Source: Pleodorina starrii (taxonomy: Eukaryota > Chlorophyta > Chlorophyceae > Chlamydomonadales > Volvocaceae). Taken from it: a DNA stretch of 64,000 bases. Position 1 is the first letter of the stretch. Every line of letters begins with the position of its first letter. Made by a program: the position numbers and the translations under genes. Location of the stretch: the NCBI GenBank assembly GCA_030267565.1, contig BRXU01000002.1, positions 7,259,501-7,323,500 on the forward strand, given 5' to 3'. Positions 59,757 through 64,000 of the stretch are shown piece by piece. The notes beneath the pieces were generated by a model. It did no database searches. It was not told the DNA's origin and saw only the letters and a program-made list of their open reading frames with translations.

Positions 59757-59763
59757 TTTTATA
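59757..59763 (-). promoter_or_regulatory. TATA box of the right-arm gene
   Basis: TATAAAA on the minus strand, same distance from the ATG at 59664 as in the left arm. Confidence 0.6.
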
Positions 59764-60044
59764 CGAGCGCGGAATGGTTGTTCGTATATCCCGATGCCCA
59801 GCGCCACCCATTCCCGGCCCGCCCTGCGCGTTCGGGCATGCGCCTTCGCTCCTCGGCCCGGGCCGGAGGCCCCCACGTATGAAGGAGCGCAGAGCCGGCG
59901 CAGACCGTTCTCAGATTAGTAGTTGGGTTGGCCGCTTAGGTGAATCAGTTTGGGAGGGTCGTCCGTACTGCGGCTGGTTCCGGAGCGTTGGCTCTGCAGG
60001 CGACGGACTGTTTGCCGGTAGAGCTTTCTCCGCACGTAAAAAAT

Positions 60045-61150
60045 AAAGGCGTGCTTCCTCGGCATGTGAGCTTAGAGGTGCGCTTTCTCCGCGCGTTAAG
60101 AATAGAGGCGCGCTTCCTCGGCGTGTGAGCTTAGAGGCGTCCCTCCTCGGGGTTGTGAACTTAGAGGTGTGCTTCCTCGGCGTGAGAGCTTAGAGGCGCC
60201 CCTCCTCGGGGTTGTGAACTTAGAGGCACGCTTCCTCGGCGTGTGAGCATAGAGGCGTCCCTCCTCGGGGTTGTGAACTTAGAGGTGCACTTCCTCGGCG
60301 TGTGAGCTTAGAGGCGCCCCTCCTCGGGGTTGTGAACTTAGAGGCGCGCTTCCTCGGCGTGTGAGCATAGAGGCGTCCCTCCTCGGGGTTGTGAACTTAG
60401 AGGTGTGCTTCCTCGGCATGTGAGCATAGAGGCGTCCCTCCTCGGGGTTGTGAACTTAGAGGCGCGCTTCCTCGGCGTGTGAGCATAGAGGCGTCCCTCC
60501 TCGGCGTGTGAGCTCAGAGGCACGCGTCCTCGCGTGGCGTGCGACCATTGAGGCACCCCTTCCGGGGGTGGTAAGATCGCACCACGCTCTCTCCGCGCGT
60601 AAAAAATAGAGGCGTGCTTCCTCGGCGTGTGAGCTTAGAGGTGCGCTTTCTCCGCGCGTTAAGAATAGAGGTGTGCTTCCTCGGCGTGTGAGCATAGAGG
60701 CGTCCCTCCTCGGGGTTGTGAACTTAGAGGTGCGCTTCCTCGGCGTGTGAGCTTAGAGGCGCCCCTCCTCGGGGTTGTGAACTTAGAGGCGCGCTTCCTC
60801 GGCGTGTGAGCATAGAGGCGTCCCTCCTCGGGGTTGTGACCTTAGAGGTGCGCTTCCTCGGCGTGTGAGCATAGAGGCGTCCCTCCTCGGGGTTGTGAAC
60901 TTCGAGGCGTGCTTCCTCGGCGTGTGAGCATAGAGGCGTCCCTCCTCGGCGTGCGAGCTCAGAGGCACGCGTCCTCGGCGTGGCGTGCGACCATTGAGGC
61001 ACCCCTTCCGGGGGTGGTAAGATCGCACCGTGCTTTCTCCACGCATAAAAAATAGAGGCGCGCTTCCTCGGCGTGTGAGCTTAGAGGCGCGCTTTCTCCG
61101 CGTGTAAAGAGTAGAGGCGGGCTCCCTTGGCGTATGAGCTTGGAGATGTG
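60045..61150. repeat. ~60-bp satellite of two ~30-bp half units
   Basis: Alternating half units GAGGCGTCCCTCCTCGGGGT-TGTGAACTTA and GAGGCGCGCTTCCTCGGCGT-GTGAGCATA. A higher-order block (about 60060-60590) is repeated at 60600-61060, including an odd unit with GGGGGTGGTAAGATCGCACC. The open frames are products of the repeat. Confidence 0.93.
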
Positions 61151-61744
61151 AGCTTGCGTGACTGGGTGTCGGGGTAGTGGTGTACCTCGCGGGCATGACG
61201 GGCAGCGGCGTTCCAGTGGGGCGCATCGTGGAGCGGCACCTGCGTCTGGCGACAGAGCAGGGGGGGACGAGCGTAGCGGAGTGGGCCTACGAGTCGCCCT
61301 ACGCTGCTCCCTCCTAAGGCGACCTGGGCACGGATGTCCTCCTCGGAGAACGGATTACCAATGAAACGGAATTACAAGAGACTGCTTCACGCGGTCTGTC
61401 TGTCTCGGATCTGTGAATATATGCTACTTAGAGGCTTAATACACTGCAAAGTGCGAGACAGTGATAATTTGTCTCGCAGAACCTCAGCTGGCGTGACACA
61501 CAGTTGGCGCTACTTGGCGTGTGGCAAGATGCGCTGCGGGCACGAAGCACTTTGGACTGCGGAGGGCTGCACTGCGACACGGGGGATCGCGCGGGGGGGG
61601 GTGCTGTCGAGAGGCTTGAATGGATCGTTTTCTACAGCGAGGTGAAGGTAAAATAAAGCGAAGTGACGGGGAGGGGAGGGGCCCAAAAGGATCACCCACC
61701 GGTGAGCTCCGCACCGGACACTGACAATGACACTGCGGCGGCGG

Positions 61745-61792
61745 AAGGAAGGAAGGAAGGAAGGAAGGAAGGAAGGAAGGAAGGAAGGAAGG
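61745..61792. repeat. (GGAA)n microsatellite
   Basis: Twelve pure GGAA units. It lies in an open frame but reads only as KEGR repeats. Confidence 0.97.
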
Positions 61793-62096
61793 CCCAAACC
61801 GCGGAGGCGGCTTGCATTGCGGACAGGCGTAGGGCCGCCCGGACGACCCAGCCGGATCGGCACACAGGGCCATCTGCGGACAGGTCCGATCCGGATCGTG
61901 GGTCCACTGTAAAAGGGTTCATTCGGGTCCGATGGAGGGCCGCCTTCCGAGGGAGGGCCCGCTGGCTCTGCCCTTCCGAGGATCTGGACCCACATGGGAT
62001 GCATCCTGGAGTCCATGGCAGCCCATGGGAACAATCTGCAACGGTGCAAGCAGCGGGTGGGTGGGCTGGTGGGCCGCGTGGGTCGATTTGCTGCCG

Positions 62097-62247
62097 CGGA
62101 TGCAGAGCTCTGCGACAGATGCGAACCCCAATACTCGTATAAATTCTTGGAATTTTGACTGAGCAGTTTTATTCCCATTTCGAGTCGATAAGGTTGGATA
62201 AGATCTAGTGGTCTTAGCAAACCATACAGCCCAGAAAAAGAAGCCCG
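62097..62247 (-). pseudogene. YaaA (UPF0246) family fragment
   Basis: The minus strand encodes [20 protein letters not shown] followed by [20 protein letters not shown]. This is the most conserved segment of the YaaA/UPF0246 family ([20 protein letters not shown], then a Lys-Leu-Tyr and Trp-Gly pair). YaaA proteins bind DNA and limit iron-dependent oxidative damage in bacteria; plastid or nuclear homologues exist in algae and plants. About 50 of the usual ~255 residues are present. No other exon of the family was found nearby. Codons such as TTG, CTA, AGA, TAT and AAT are frequent, unlike the GC-ending codons of the genes above. It may be one exon of a spliced gene or a transferred relic. Confidence 0.7.
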
Positions 62248-64000
62248 AAGCCCTCTCGGCCCCAAGTGCCCGACCCCGGCTGGCGCAGGGCTTCGCAGCC
62301 GAGCCTGTCTGGGGGAGGCGCGGATGGCGCATCATGCGCGCCAATACCCTTCCGTGCCTCGCCTCTGGTCCGTGCTGCATAGCAGTAGCACATATGAGGC
62401 GCTGCTCGGGCCCCGCTGGGATATCCGCCCGTTGGGGAAAGGCCGCTGCACAAGCTCCCCTGCTGCAAGGCTGCAAGGGGCGCACGCCTGCGTGACTTTG
62501 GAAGTTTGTGTGTGCGCGTGCAGCCTGCATGCAGGTGCCCTGCTGCTGGGTTCACGTAAACCACGCCGTCATCTTCATGCTCTGTCCCATCCTTCTCATC
62601 CACTGCACGGCCCGCTGTGTCACTGGCGCGACTCATCCGAGGATTGGAAGGCCCCCGCATTACGGTATTAGCAAGAAGCACGCTGCCCCATCGTACTGGT
62701 CCAACCGGGGTATCTTCGCCTGGAGGCGCTGGCCGATAGATATGGATGTGGTGCTGAAGTCTAGATGGGGGCTCTGTGCGTGCATTCGGGCGTATCTGCC
62801 GCTTGGGGGGGAGGTAAGGGACCCAGGTAACCCAGGTCGGAAGCCGTCACACTGGTTGTGCCGACCCGCTCCTCCTGGTGCCTTGGCAGGCGCCGCTTCA
62901 TGCGCAAGCCTGTGATTTGTGGGGGACCTTGCATGTTTCGTGCCCTACTCCAGGGCAGCTGCAGGAGCAAATGCGCGGGTGGTAGGTCGAGGTTGTATGA
63001 GACACATCTTGACCGACGTGGCCCGTGCAGCATGCACCAGTCCTTGCAATTAGGTTGGGCCACAGTGGATATCGTCGATACCGGCAGATGGCAGCTGTGC
63101 GCTAAGGCGATGCACTTTGGACCGTGCGCCTCGCGAATGTCAGCCGGGGCCTGGCCAACAGCCAACAGATATCACATTTGTTCGTTGCGCTTTCGCAACT
63201 CACTCCGCTTGGCCGGCCGTGCACATATCGGTATGCAATCTTTTACGAGTGATGGTAGGCATTATTGTTTCGCCTAGTTGAAAGTGAGACCAGCTTAGAA
63301 CCATGACTCCATCAGGGCATGAGCGGCCCGTTGGAACATTTGTAGACCCAACTTGGCGCAACTAAAAGAGACAGACAGGGACATTAAGCCGCTTTTGTCT
63401 CGTAAGGTGAAACGGGGAGCCTGCTGGCGGACGAACGCTGCCCACCGGGCTTGCAACCGACAACCTCCTAGCCTGTTCCCGTGCGAACTCCGAAGTGCGT
63501 TCTTCCCTCGCATGTCCCCCAAGGCAGAGTGTTTTCCAAGTTTTTCTCGACTGCAAACTTTGACAGTGCCTTCATGCTGCAGCTACAGCCCCAGCGGCGC
63601 GAAAACCTGGGCGCTGCCTATAAGACCCATGTCTTATGTCTAATTGCTGGCAACTATCTGCTGCTGCGGCCGCTTTGGCTGATGCTCCTAGCCGCAAGCT
63701 TATTTGGTTTAAGCGTAAGCGTTACCATCGACAAGTTAAATTCCTGCTCGGCGGATTTGGCGCTTAAAGTGGACAGGTGAGAATTGGGGAGTGCGTTTTC
63801 GAGGAAACGTGCAAGTATAGAGGACAAGGGGTTGGTTTCGGCTTCCTTGAAGCCGGAAAAAGGGCGGGGCCCCGTTCAATCCGTACGGTTTAAGTTGAGT
63901 GCTAGGGCGGCGAGGGCGTGAAGTGTGAGAGTGTCGACATTCCTGCTGATATCCGAAATGCCTGCGGCTTCAGCAATCCGCCCCATGTATAGCATCGCGC

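Larger units (their letters stand above)
57389..59794. repeat. 2.4-kb imperfect palindrome with two facing gene copies
   Basis: The sequence from 57389 inward is repeated, inverted, from 59794 inward. The shared order on each strand is TATA box, exon E1, exon E2, then antisense X, the centre near 58.5 kb, then sense X. The arms differ by substitutions, by a ~250-bp deletion in the left E1, and by a single-base insertion in the left X. Confidence 0.88.
61151..64000. other. Mostly unassigned DNA
   Basis: Apart from the YaaA-like fragment and a GGAA microsatellite I recognise nothing. A plus-strand frame at 63481-63780 ends in a hydrophobic segment (LLLRPLWLMLLAASLFGLS) that could be a membrane helix, but it has no family signature. 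Confidence 0.5.

Noticed and set aside
60338..61226. Minus-strand frames with repeated LCSHAEEARL/SKFTTPRRDAS words
   Set aside because: They are translations of the 60-bp satellite, with starts and stops set by repeat variants.
63481..63780. 99-residue frame with a hydrophobic segment
   Set aside because: A single possible membrane helix with no family resemblance; left as unassigned.

Overview
The window is nuclear DNA of a GC-rich chlorophyte alga, most likely a chlamydomonadalean/volvocine species. The grounds are: short coding exons separated by GT-AG introns, extreme Ala/Pro/Gly-rich exons, a spliced alpha-glucan water dikinase (GWD) gene, secreted Cys-module proteins of a kind I associate with volvocine algae, a histone H3 remnant with an algal-type 3' stem-loop, DIRS/PAT-like and Helitron transposons, and many micro- and minisatellites. 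Exon coordinates are my own readings of splice sites. They are supported by reading-phase agreement and, for three genes, by paralogue-to-paralogue agreement, but there is no transcript evidence.

Layout. 1-6357: tandem array of ~0.9-kb units, each carrying a tRNA-His gene or relic on the minus strand. The second unit is split by an internally deleted PAT-type DIRS retroelement (1691-5336) with classic split direct repeats. 6376-8574: 8-bp minisatellite of about 275 copies. 9886-12609 (+) and 15157-19606 (-): two convergent paralogous genes for secreted Ala/Pro-rich proteins with paired six-Cys modules; a broken histone H3 lies between them. 22661-27572 (+): third paralogue with the same seven-exon, same-phase architecture. 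30112-44473 (-): GWD gene, recognisable from CBM45-like segments through the phosphohistidine domain but lacking the C-terminal nucleotide-binding domain; one intron is filled by a 2.5-kb minisatellite. 48080-55138 (+): decayed Helitron with HUH/Y2 Rep and Pif1-type helicase segments, rearranged by inverted duplications. 57389-59794: a 2.4-kb imperfect palindrome carrying two facing copies of an unrecognised spliced gene with a possible OB fold. 60045-61150: a ~60-bp satellite. 61151-64000: mostly unassigned, with one YaaA-like fragment of unusual codon use.

How it fits together. The three Cys-module genes are a local family, probably extracellular matrix or cell-wall proteins. Two of them have nearly identical Cys exons but unrelated introns. 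GWD is a plastid starch-phosphorylating enzyme and has no evident functional link to them. The rest is dominated by mobile and satellite DNA. The most noteworthy signals are the exon-restricted identity between paralogues, a 12-bp palindrome (GACCCATGGGTC and one-transition variants) recurring nine times in 64 kb, the precise no-duplication PAT insertion with its empty site preserved next door, the truncated GWD, and the complementary damage in the two halves of the 2.4-kb palindrome.
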